NCBI RefSeq assembly: GCF_033115175.1
Contig: NC_084832.1
Coordinates: forward strand, 13,257,342-13,321,341
DNA length: 64,000 bases
Reading direction: 5' to 3'
Source of the DNA: Lepus europaeus
Taxonomy: Eukaryota > Chordata > Mammalia > Lagomorpha > Leporidae
Below, piece after piece: positions 12,241-20,963 of the stretch. The notes beneath the pieces were generated by a model. That model was not told where the DNA came from. It did no database searches and saw nothing but the letters and a program-made list of their open reading frames with translations. Every line of letters begins with the position of its first letter. Position 1 is the stretch's first letter. Both the position numbers and the translations under genes were made by a program.

Positions 12241-12517
12241 TGGGCCAGTATTGTGGCATAGCCAGCAGAGCTGCCTCCTGCCTAGCTGGCATCCCAAATG
12301 GGCACCGGTTGCTCCACTTCTGATCCCTGCTAATGGCCTGAGAAATCAGCATCAGATGGCCCAAGTGCTTGGGCCCCTGCACCCACATGGACACAGGAGA
12401 CCTGGATGAAACTCCTGGCTTCAGCCTGACCTAACCCCAGCTGTTTCGGCCATCTGGGGAGTCAACCTGCAGGTGGAAGATACCTCTGTCTCTCTCTCTC
12501 TTCCCCTGTAACTTCTT
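12241..12517 (+). mobile_element. CSINE (tail to tail with the next)
   Basis: GGGCCAGTATTGTGGCATAG head, CATCTGGGGAGTCAACCTGC and a CCCTGTAACTTCTTTT tail. It lies less than 400 bp upstream of the GPCR exon. Confidence 0.85.
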
Positions 12518-12820
12518 TTAAAAAGATTTATTTATTTATTTGAAAGGCAGAGTTACACACAGAGAGAAGGAGAGGCAGAGGCACAGAGAGAGAAAAAGAG
12601 AGAGAGAGAGAGAGAGAGAGGTCTTCCACCCACTGGTTCACTCCCCAGATGGCTGCAATGGCTGGAGCTGGGCAGATTAGAAGTCAGGAGCTTCTTCCAG
12701 GTCTCCCACGTGGGTGCAGGGGCCCAAAGACTTGGGCTATCCTCTACTGCTTTCCCAGACACGTCACAGGGAGATGGATTGGAAATGGAGCAGCTGGGAC
12801 TAGAACCGGCCGGCATTAAC
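12518..12820 (-). mobile_element. CSINE immediately upstream of the GPCR exon
   Basis: Reverse copy from TTTAAAAAGATTTATTTATT to ACTAGAACCGGCCGGCATTA. It has a long GA tract and its head is truncated. It ends about 20 bp before the splice-acceptor tract of the receptor and forms an inverted pair with the SINE at 12241. Confidence 0.92.
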
Positions 12821-12839
12821 CATCTCTATTCCAGAGGCG

Positions 12840-12870
12840 TGTTTTCTGTCTCCCCTAGGACCTGAAGCAG
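12840..12870 (+). promoter_or_regulatory. Probable 3' splice acceptor and short 5' UTR before the GPCR start
   Basis: A pyrimidine-rich tract (TGTTTTCTGTCTCCCCTAG) ends in AG at 12857-12858, leaving GACCTGAAGCAG before the ATG at 12871. This is a strong acceptor and suggests that the receptor mRNA has an upstream non-coding exon spliced to a single coding exon, as in many GPR183-type genes. The start context is moderate (C at -3, G at +4). No upstream exon can be identified from sequence alone. Confidence 0.55.
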
Positions 12871-13917
12871 ATGGCCTCCACGCAGGCTGACCCAGGCAGC
12901 CTGCCCCTCAGCGTGGACCTGTGCCTTCCTCACGTCCCGGGCCGGGCGGCCTGCCTGACGCTCTGCCTGTTCTACGCAGCCCTCCTGGTCCTCGGTGTCC
13001 TGGGGAACGGCCTGGCCCTTTGCCTCGCCTGTCGAGGGGGCAAGAAGATCAACTCGGCAGGTGTCTACCTGGTCCACCTGGCCCTGTCCCACCTGCTGTG
13101 GACCTCGGCCCTGCCGGGAACCATCATCTACTACGCGCGGGGCTTCCACTGGCCGTTCGGGGACGGGCTGTGCAGGCTGACGGCGTTCCTGGTCAGTGCG
13201 AACGCCTACGGGGGTGTCTATCTCAGCATGTGCCTGAGCGTGGACCGCTACCTGGCGGTGGTGCGCGCCCACGGGCGCCCGCGGCCCCGCAGCGCCCACC
13301 AGGCGGGGCTGGTCTGCGCCGCTGTGTGGAGCCTGGTGCTGCTGCAGACGGTGCCCTTGCTCTGGACCCCCCTGGCCGAGCCCGCGGCGGGCAAGCCGAC
13401 CTGTGTGGAGCACGTGGGAGCCGAGCCCACGCTGGGGCTGCCCCTCCCGGCCCTGCTGGCCTGCGCCATCGGCTTCTGCGGGCCCGTGGGCGTCATGCTC
13501 TTGTGCTACGTGGCGATGGCCTCGAAGCTGCACAGGGCGGCCCAGGGCAGCCCCAGGGCGCGCCGGCGGGGACTGCCCCGGAGGGCCTGCCTGCTCTCCC
13601 TGCTGGGGCTGGTGGCCGTGGGGTTGTGCTTCGGGCCCTACCATCTGCACCTCTTCCAGTTCACGGTGCGGGCGGCGCTGCGCCCGCCGTCCTGCGCCGA
13701 GCGGAGGGCGTTCGCGTGGACCCTGCAGCTCACCGCGGCGCTCAGGAACGTGAACTGCGGCCTTGACCCTGTTGTCTACTTCTTTACATCCACGCGTGAC
13801 AGGAAGTGGCTCCTGCGCGTTTTAAAGCTCAGAGCCTTCTCCTCCTCTGGCCCCGGGGAAAAGCTTCTTCAGAAACAGGGCGGGAGGCTCGGGGTGCTGG
13901 CCCACAAGGAGGTCTAA
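12871..13917 (+). CDS. GPR183/EBI2-like class A G-protein coupled receptor, intact
   Basis: Uninterrupted 348-codon frame encoding a seven-helix plasma-membrane receptor. Seen: TM1 about 28-53 with G45-N46; KKINS in loop 1 (58-62); TM2 about 63-87; TM3 about 99-131 opening with C101 and ending D125-R126-Y127; TM4 about 144-167; C178 in ECL2, likely disulphide partner of C101; TM5 about 190-220; TM6 about 236-267 with LCFGPYH (252-258); TM7 about 279-305 with DPVVY (299-303); basic helix 8 and a Ser/Lys-rich tail. Established: KKINS, the IYYARGF-type end of TM2, LCFxPYH and DPxxYFF match GPR183 (oxysterol receptor guiding B cells and dendritic cells) and its relatives GPR18 and P2Y. Odd: the TM2 sodium-site Asp (2.50) is His74, the N-terminus has no N-X-S/T, and the coding region is far more GC-rich than its surroundings. 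I infer a divergent paralogue, not GPR183 itself; the ligand is unknown. Confidence 0.9.
   Translation: MASTQADPGSLPLSVDLCLPHVPGRAACLTLCLFYAALLVLGVLGNGLALCLACRGGKKINSAGVYLVHLALSHLLWTSALPGTIIYYARGFHWPFGDGLCRLTAFLVSANAYGGVYLSMCLSVDRYLAVVRAHGRPRPRSAHQAGLVCAAVWSLVLLQTVPLLWTPLAEPAAGKPTCVEHVGAEPTLGLPLPALLACAIGFCGPVGVMLLCYVAMASKLHRAAQGSPRARRRGLPRRACLLSLLGLVAVGLCFGPYHLHLFQFTVRAALRPPSCAERRAFAWTLQLTAALRNVNCGLDPVVYFFTSTRDRKWLLRVLKLRAFSSSGPGEKLLQKQGGRLGVLAHKEV
13080..13780. other. CpG-rich tract inside the GPCR coding region
   Basis: The central part of the receptor gene is dense in CG dinucleotides and has GC-biased third codon positions. Flanking intergenic DNA is GC-rich but depleted in CpG. It could act as an orphan CpG island or reflect GC-biased gene conversion. 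Confidence 0.55.
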
Positions 13918-14033
13918 CCTGTCGCTGACCACGGCGGAAGCTGGGGCACCCGGGCCGCGGGAGCAGGAAGCTGGTGCCATCTGCGGTGGGGGGTGGGAGT
14001 AGGATCTTTAAGAAAAATTCCAAAATAAGACGT
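13918..14033 (+). other. GPCR 3' flank, possible 3' UTR
   Basis: No AATAAA is visible; the nearest variant is AATAAG at about 14025. A 3' UTR running through the Tigger-like fossil is possible. Confidence 0.35.
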
Positions 14034-14318
14034 ACAGGTTGAGTGCTCCTTATCCAAAATGCTCGGGATATGCATTTGGGGTTTGTTCTCGGATTTGGGA
14101 ATATTTGCATATACGAGATATCCGGGGACTGGAACCCAAGTCTAAACACAAGATCCATTTGTGCTCCAAATCCACCTTATACCCATAGCCTGGAGCTAAT
14201 GTTATGCAATGTTTTTAATACTTTCGTGCAAGAAACAGTTTCGTGGTGTAGAATGTTCCATTGTGGAACATGTCAGCGCTCAAAACCTCGAGGGGTTTGG
14301 AGCATCTCAGCGGTCAGT
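14034..14318 (+). mobile_element. Tigger/MER-type DNA transposon fossil
   Basis: Starts CAGGTTGAGTGCTCCTTATC after a TA and continues with GGAATATTTGCATATACGAG and ACCCAAGTCTAAACACAAG, ending near TTTGGAGCATCTCAGC. These are landmarks of ancient TcMar-Tigger-derived non-autonomous elements (family name uncertain). It lies just 3' of the GPCR and may be part of its 3' UTR or flank. Confidence 0.6.
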
Positions 14319-15660
14319 TTTTGGCTTCGGGACGCTGGCCCTGGTCGCATTAGATTCGGGACGCAGGCAGGCAGTGTGCGAGAGTCGCGCCCTGAAGCTC
14401 GGGTTGCCTTAGCTCCCTGAGGAGTCCACCTCTCGTGTTTCAGAGTAAATACCAGTGGCACTGCTTGGCGTCTGGATGGGCACCCAGTGGTTTTTTTTTT
14501 TTTTTTCCTGGGAAAAGAGTGTTTCTTCTGTAAGTGCAGACAAGTTGGGAAGGGCTGGCTGAGGGCCACATCAGGCACACAGAGCTGCTCTCCAAGGTGG
14601 GAGGATGAAGCTGCAAAGAACAAACGCGCCTCAATGCTTAGCACTACCGTTGACCAAATGGCGTTTGCCAAGACGCCAAGGTTTGCTGACAAAGCCGGAA
14701 CACGTGGGGCGATGCCCACCAGGTGGTCGAGGTGAAGCCCTCTGAGCAGTGGCTGGGGGGTCTTGTGCACTCACAGACTGCTTGTGTAGCTGGAGCGACA
14801 TCGGGAGGAGGGGAAAAGGCAGCAAACAAATCCTCTCACTCGCTTTGCAGGTGCACACGCTTATTCACCTCGCTGTTTACCCGAGACCCAGGCAAGCCGG
14901 TCAGTGCAAGTTGTTGGGTCTCAGGCAATTGACAGAGCGTTTTGGCTGCAATGACTTCTGGTTTTGTGACCTCCCCAGGGTGACAGGGCTGAGAGCAACA
15001 TCCTTTGTTCTTCATCATAAATGCCTTTCCAACCGTACCTGAGTTTCGATGATGAAGCCGGTTCTGTGGGAACCGGCTCACCCAACCATGCCAGAAGTGG
15101 GAGTTTCAGCGCCAGGAGTCGGCTCCAAGGAAGGGAGGGGGTTGAGGATGGAGTTCAGTCCTTCCTGGCAGGTGATTTGATCAGTCACGCGTGCGTAAGG
15201 ACAGCTCCACAAACCCCCAAATCCTGGGTTCAGAGCCTGGATCAGTGAGCTCCATGCACTTGCAGGGTGGCACACCCCAATGTCTCGGGGACAGGGACAC
15301 CTTGGTCAGGAGCCTGCTGGGCCTGGCCCTCTCTGATATACTTCATAGCTGGTGATGGGGAGAAAGGCGTTCCCTGGCTGTGCGAACTGTTCCAGCCAAG
15401 TCAAAGCTGGGAGGGCATCGTGGGAGCCCATGCATTGGAGCGAGTCGGACCTGAGACCCACCCACTGCTTGTGGTTGGCGTCCCAAGGGTGGGCGTCTTG
15501 TGGGGCTAAGCCCTCTCCCTGCGGGGTCTGGGTCCACCCTGGGTAGGCAGGGTCAGAACGGGACGCCCCGGGGTGACTGCCGAGAGCTGGTTGTTGGGTG
15601 CCCATCTGTGTCCTGACACGTGGACTGGGCGCTCCTGGAGATGAGGTGTGTGGCTGGAGC
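14319..15660. other. Intergenic, nothing recognised
   Basis: Unique DNA with a T-run at about 14490-14506. Confidence 0.5.
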
Positions 15661-15901
15661 ATCCTTTTTTTTTTTTTTTTTAAAATTTATCAGGTAGAGT
15701 TATGGACAGTGAGAGAGAGAGACAGATAGAAAGGTCTTCCTTCCATTGGTTCACTCTGCAAATGGCTGCTATGGCTGGCACCCTCCCGGGCCACAGCAGA
15801 GAGCTAGACTGGAAGAGGAGCAACCGGGACTAGAACTGGTGCCCATATGGGATGCTGGTGCAGCAGGCTGAGGATTAACCAAGTGAGCCGCGGCGCTGGC
15901 C
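15661..15901 (-). mobile_element. CSINE, internally deleted
   Basis: A T-run, AAAATTTATCAGGTAGAGTT, then ACTAGAACTGGTGCCCATAT and GAGCCGCGGCGCTGGCC. The middle third is missing. Confidence 0.9.
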
Positions 15902-16839
15902 ATAGAGCATCCTCTTTTTACCTTTCAGGGCTCCTGCTCTGCAGGGCAGGGCTCAGGGCTCAGCGTGTGCCCGTAAGCGAGGATGGTGTCTCAGTGAGTC
16001 CCCCTCTGTGCCTGGGAAGACCCTCGAGGCTCCTAGTGGGCCCCCGGGCGCAAGTCTCCCCCACTCAGGCTCTGCTGGCGGGGAGGGGGGAGGCCTCTCA
16101 GCTTCAAAGTGACCCAGACATGTGGCTGTGGCCCCTGGGACGGCTGAGGCCCCAATGCTGAACTGCAAACCCGGGATCTGATGCCCAGTGCCCATGGGGG
16201 TGGGGTGCGCATAGCCAGCCTGGAGGCCGAGGCACTGAAGGTGCAAGGACCCCAACTCCTCCCTGGGGGCGCAGCTGAAGTCCACACCCCTGGCCTCAGA
16301 GGCGTGCACTCCCCCAGGTGCTCAGCACAGTGCTGCCCGGGCTGCAGGTTGGGAGCACATGGTGGGCAGGGAGGAGGAAGTCACACCGGAGAGGGTTGGG
16401 AAGGAAACAAAAGCAGGAAAGAGGCCTGGCAGGAAGAAGCAGCAAGGGGAGGAGGTGGCTGCACACGGAGGGCCGGCCGTGAGCCCCCTGCAGAGCTCCG
16501 AGGACTCAGGGCGTCCATCAGGGGTGGGGTGCTCCAGGGCTGAGCGCCAGCTGGACCCTGCACTCGGGGGTCTGGAGGGAGAGGGCCTTGCTGGGGATGT
16601 GCACCCGCACCGCGGCCCCTTTTCCTTCTGAAAAGGAAGTGATCCCGTCTGTACAAGGAACAACACACCTGCCACGTGGGTTGTCATGGACAAGAAAGAA
16701 ATCGTTCAAGACAAAAACGCTCCGTGGACCCCGAGGCTTTCTGAGGGCGCTGGCTTGGCGCCTGTGAGTGAGGACAACGCACAGCTCTTTTCACTGCTGG
16801 GACTCAAAGTCCCACACCCAGGCCACGCCGAGGCCCTAG
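15902..16839. other. Intergenic, nothing recognised
   Basis: GC-rich unique DNA without repeats or coding signal. Confidence 0.5.
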
Positions 16840-17020
16840 AGCCGCGGTTCTCCACGTGTGGTCCCCGCACCAGCAGCAGCCCTGCCTGGGGACTTGGTAG
16901 AAAGGCAAGCACTGGGGGTCCGACCCCGGCCGGCCGGACCCGCTGAGCCGCCCCCTGCCCCGGGGCTGCAGGCCAGCGCTCTGAGCGGCTCTGCACCACG
17001 TCCCAGTCTGAGGACTGCTG
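16840..17020 (+). mobile_element. MER5A-like hAT DNA transposon fossil
   Basis: Begins GGTTCTCCACGTGTGGTCCC, continues ACCAGCAGCAGC and GGGGACTTGGTAGAAAGGCA, and ends CAGTCTGAGGACTGCTG. This matches the MER5A layout (hAT-Charlie) from memory, with GC-shifted substitutions. Confidence 0.7.
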
Positions 17021-17718
17021 GCCAGGACCACAGCAGGCAGAGCTGTAGGAGCGGGGACTTGGACGTGCGTGTTTGTAAAGTTCCTTGCTGTGCCCGGAGC
17101 AGGAGCTGAGGATGGTGTGATCCACATGGTGGTCCTGTCCTGAGAACATTGCTACTAGGTCTTGAGATTTGCAGAGGGTGGGACAGCGCAGGTTGGGACT
17201 GGAGTGTCCACCTCCTTGCAGGAAGTGGAAGGCGACACTGGCAGCAAGGAGAGAGGGGAGGAGGAGGTGACTGGGGGGGGGGGGGACCAGAACCCAGCTG
17301 GCAGAATTGAGGCTTTGCCAAGGTGAATTCTAGCTTCTCCCTGAAGGAGGGGGCTTTGTGCCGGCCCTGCTGTTCCCCCTAATTCCCTGCTTCATCGCAA
17401 CACCAGACCCGGGCCGAGTGCCTGTCCCCTCACAGGAGGGGCAGAGCCGGGTGCCTGGATCGGCATGGGGCGTGTGGGAGGGGGTAGCTCTGAGCCTGTG
17501 GTGGGGCTTGCCCACGGGGCGGCTGTTGCGGCCACGCCACGCTTGGGTGGGCTTCGAGGATACGTGGAATAGACGAGGAAGGCAGGAAGAGCAGGACCCT
17601 AGTGTGTGTGTGTTGGGCGGGCTGTTATTTGGATTTGGGGCAGAGATGGGGTGGGGAGGGGCTCTGTGTCACCTGTGACATGGACTGGGGATGAGACCCA
17701 GGAATCGGGGAAGGAGGA
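17021..17718. other. Intergenic, nothing recognised
   Basis: GC-rich unique DNA with the G-run at 17273. Confidence 0.5.
17273..17285. repeat. G homopolymer
   Basis: About 13 G in a row within a GA-rich stretch. Confidence 0.9.
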
Positions 17719-18729
17719 GTGGGAGGAGCAAGGGGAGAAAGGGCAGAGAGGAGGTTGTGGAATCACGCCCAGGTGCTGTGGAATGGGCTGGCCGCTGACA
17801 GCGACTCAGGCCACACCTCTGGTCGCCTCCTCGGTCCGCAGCAGTCCTCTCCCAACAACAGTGGCTTTGGAGGCGCCATCAATCAGCCCTGTTCCAATGA
17901 CCAGCTTCTGCCACCACAGATCTGCGGGGAACGCATCAAAGCCGAAGTCACCAAGCTTGCGAGGCAGGGGGCCTTCATTCAAGGCCACGGTGATGGCCGA
18001 GAGAGGCCAGCTCTCAGTCCGAGGCGACACAGGGCAGGCACCGGGGCTGTGCCTGTCTGGGAGCGACGCCCCAGGGCACGGTACCATTTCTGGGAGGGCC
18101 GCGTGATGGCTTCCAAGAACATCAGTGACTTGGCGTTTGAAGAACGGAGGTTTCACATCCAGTTCCTGGAGACTCAGCTGCTCCTACCGGCTCCGGGCTG
18201 TCCCCAGGAAGTGCAGTTCCCCGAGTGCCACTACGTCCCGGGCACCACTGCGTGCCCCAAGGTAACCGTGGCCCGGCATTCGCTACAGTTTTCTCTCACT
18301 TCACCAATGACTGAGAATGGGACAGGCACAGAGGCAGAGATGCCCCGGGCACAGCAGGTGCTGGCTCCAGCGCGGACCATGCCACCCTGGGGCCCGCTGA
18401 CTCTGAGGCACAAAGTCACCTCTCTGGCAACACGCATGGCCCCTGGCACAGGTGCCCTGGTCCCTCGCTATTCGTCAAACTCTGCCGAGTGGAGTTTTCC
18501 GATGCCGAAGCTCCCCACGGTCGCAGGGCCTGGGATTGCACGGAGCCACGGCACAGGCTCTGTGGCTCTGGCTCTGCAGGGGGACAGGCGCTGGCCCCGG
18601 GGGAGTGAGGAGCCCTGTGTGTGTGCACCCACACGCCTGTGTTCAGGCACACTGCGTGACTGCTGTACAGGGCAGTGTTTTCTTTCCCACTCATTTCTGC
18701 AGGCATTTTCAGGGGCCAGCACTATGTGA
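17719..18729 (+). other. 336-codon open frame of unknown status
   Basis: Open from ATG 17719 to TGA 18727-18729 in non-repeat GC-rich DNA. The product has no signal peptide, membrane segment or motif I recognise. It is rich in Arg, Pro, Gly and Ser, as GC-rich chance frames are. The reverse strand is also open for 116 codons at 17806-18156. No Kozak, CpG promoter or splice evidence was found. Most likely non-coding; an old retrocopy cannot be excluded. Confidence 0.2.
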
Positions 18730-19023
18730 CAACTGAAGCGGGTGTGGCATTTATGCTGGCCTGCGAGCCTGGGCCGTGTGTTCTAGATGGTCAGTGACCC
18801 CAAGGATGAGGCCGATGGACTCAGAGCTGTGGCAGACACGGAGCACCGTTGTGTGTCCTATGCCCACAGGACCGTGGCCATTGTACGGTACCGGCCAATT
18901 TCTCATAGAGCCAGCCCCAGGGCCTAGAGACTCTCCCAGCTCCTGGACTGTGGTCCCGTGCTCAGCTGGCTTGTAGGAGTCTCAGTCTACCTTGTGCTTG
19001 AGCCTTGGCCCGCCTTCCCTCCC
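18730..19023. other. Intergenic, nothing recognised
   Basis: Unique sequence. Confidence 0.5.
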
Positions 19024-19313
19024 TCATTTATTCATTCATTCATTCATTTATTTATTTGAAAGTCAGAAAGAGGATCTTCCATCTGCTGCTTCACTCCCCA
19101 GATGGCTGCAGTGGCTAGGGCTGGGCCAGGCTGAAGCCAGGAGCCTGGAACTCCATCCGGGTCCCAGGGGCCCAAGCACATCTTCCCCTGCTTTTCCCAG
19201 GCCACAAGCAGGGAGCTGGATGGGAAGTGGAGCAGCCAGGTCTTGAACCGGCGCCGCCATAGGATGCCAGTATCACAGGCGGCAGCTTTATCCGCACGCC
19301 ACAGTGCCAGCCC
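19024..19313 (-). mobile_element. CSINE with (ATTC)n/(ATTT)n tail
   Basis: TCATTCATTCATTTATTTAT, ATCTGCTGCTTCACTCCCC and CGCCACAGTGCCAGCCCC. Confidence 0.9.
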
Positions 19314-20284
19314 CTGGCTCATCTTTCCAAGTCACACAGAGTTCCGGTGTGAGTCGAGGATGTGAGAGGCCAGCAGGAGCCTCACCCACAGAGTCGGAGG
19401 TGCACTTCTCGGGGCACAGCCCGTAAAACCAGGCAGCTCCCAGGTGGGCAGGGAGGTAGAGGCCAAATGGCTGAGTTAGCCTTGGGAGTCACTGCGGGCT
19501 CTGAAGGCAGGCTTCATGGGAGCAGTGGGGGCACTCTGACGTCCCATCCAGCTCTGATGGCCTCGATCGCAAGTCTGCCGGAGGCCGGATTTCCCCGCGC
19601 GTTCGTGGTTTTGGCATACGTCTTTAGTGGTGTGTGTGTGCGCACGCGTGTGTGTGTTCTGTGTGGGTGGCCTGCCTCCCAAGCTGTTGCTGGTGCTGCT
19701 GATGTGTCTTGGCAGCCACATCAACACAGAATCCTGGAAAGAGAGGGGAGGGGAGAGGAGGGCAGGGGAAGGGAGGGGAGAGTGGAGGACCGAGCCCGAC
19801 CAAGGAGGTCTGGTTTAGGCGCTGATGAGCAGCTGTCTCGTACCTGCTTGGTGGGGGCCCTGCCCTGCCCCCTGAGTGTGCAGACAGCAGCAGCTGGGGA
19901 GTTGGGCAAGGAGCCCCCCCAGTCCCTACTCTTGGCACCAGGAGCTGGGAGGTGCTGCTACCCGTTTGTTCAAGCTTAGTGAGGTTTGGGGAGCCCATCT
20001 GGAAAGCAGGGGAAGAAATCAGGGCCGAGGTCCCCAACTTCTTAAAGCTGCCCTTCGGGGGGCCTCTTTCCTGACCCTGCCAATGTGAGCCACATTCTGC
20101 ACTTTTCCATCCCAGTGCCTGGAGCGAGTCCCGTGGGCGGCACGGCTGGTCCACGGCCAGCGCTGCCCCAGAGGCCTGTGGTCAGTCCCATCCACTGGCA
20201 TTCAGATTACAAGCTAACACTCGCTGCGAAAGGGACAAAATACAGAGGTGAGAATGAGTGGCTTCTGCTCTTCTTAATTATTAC
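19314..20284. other. Intergenic, nothing recognised
   Basis: A TG-rich stretch lies at about 19629-19665 and a GGGGA-rich tract at 19744-19790; no gene is seen. Confidence 0.5.
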
Positions 20285-20337
20285 TTTGTTAAAGATTTAT
20301 TTATTTATTTGAAAGAGTTACAGAAAGGGACAGGCAG

Positions 20338-20382
<45 letters not shown>

Positions 20383-20963
20383 CTTTTATCTGCTGGTTCA
20401 CTCCCCAAATGGCTGTAACGGCCAGGGCCAGGCCAGGCTGAAGCCAGGAGCCTGGAACTCCATGTGGGTCCCAGGGCTCCAAGCACTTGGGCCATCTTCC
20501 TCTGCTTCCCCAGGCACATTAGCAGGGAGCAGGATTGGAAGTGGAGCAGAGGCCGGCGCTGTGGCGCAGTGGGTTAAAGCCCCAGCCTGTAGTGCTGGCA
20601 TCTCATATGGGGGCTGGTTCGAGTCCTGGCTGTTCCTCTTCTGATCCAGCTCTCTACTATGGCCTGGGAAAGCAGTGGAAGATGGCCCAAGTGCTTGGGC
20701 CCCTGTACCCATGTGGAAGGCCTGGAAGAAGCTCCTGGCTCCTGGCACTGGATCAGCGCAGCTCTGGTCGTTGTGGCCATTTGGGGAGTGAACCAGAGGA
20801 AAGGAAGACCTCTCTCTCTCTGTAACTCCATCTTTCAAATAAATACAATAATTCTTTAGGAAAAAAAAAGGAAGTGGAGCAGCCAGGACATGAACTGGTG
20901 CCCATACGGGATGCTGGCACATCACAGGTGGTGGCTTAACCCGTTGCACCACAGTGCTGGCTT
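20285..20963 (-). mobile_element. CSINE split by a second CSINE (outer element)
   Basis: Reverse copy: TTAAAGATTTATTTATTTAT at 20291 through GGATTGGAAGTGGAGCAG at 20549, resuming at 20870 with GGAAGTGGAGCAGCCAGGAC and ending CACCACAGTGCTGG. It carries a (GA)n tract at about 20343-20378. Confidence 0.95.
20550..20869 (+). mobile_element. CSINE inserted in opposite orientation, with 13-bp TSD
   Basis: AGGCCGGCGCTGTGGCGCAG head, TTTCAAATAAATACAATAAT tail and A-run. It is flanked by GGAAGTGGAGCAG at 20537-20549 and 20870-20882, sequence that belongs to the outer SINE. Confidence 0.96.

Noticed and set aside
12826-13650. 274-codon reverse frame over the receptor
   Set aside because: Shadow of the GC-rich receptor coding sequence; Gln/Gly/Pro-rich with no motif.
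12921-13766. 281-codon +1-shifted frame over the receptor
   Set aside because: Alternative frame of the same coding sequence; no transmembrane pattern.
20343-20378. GA-rich tracts as independent regulatory repeats
   Set aside because: They are internal parts of reverse-orientation SINEs, repeated at many positions.
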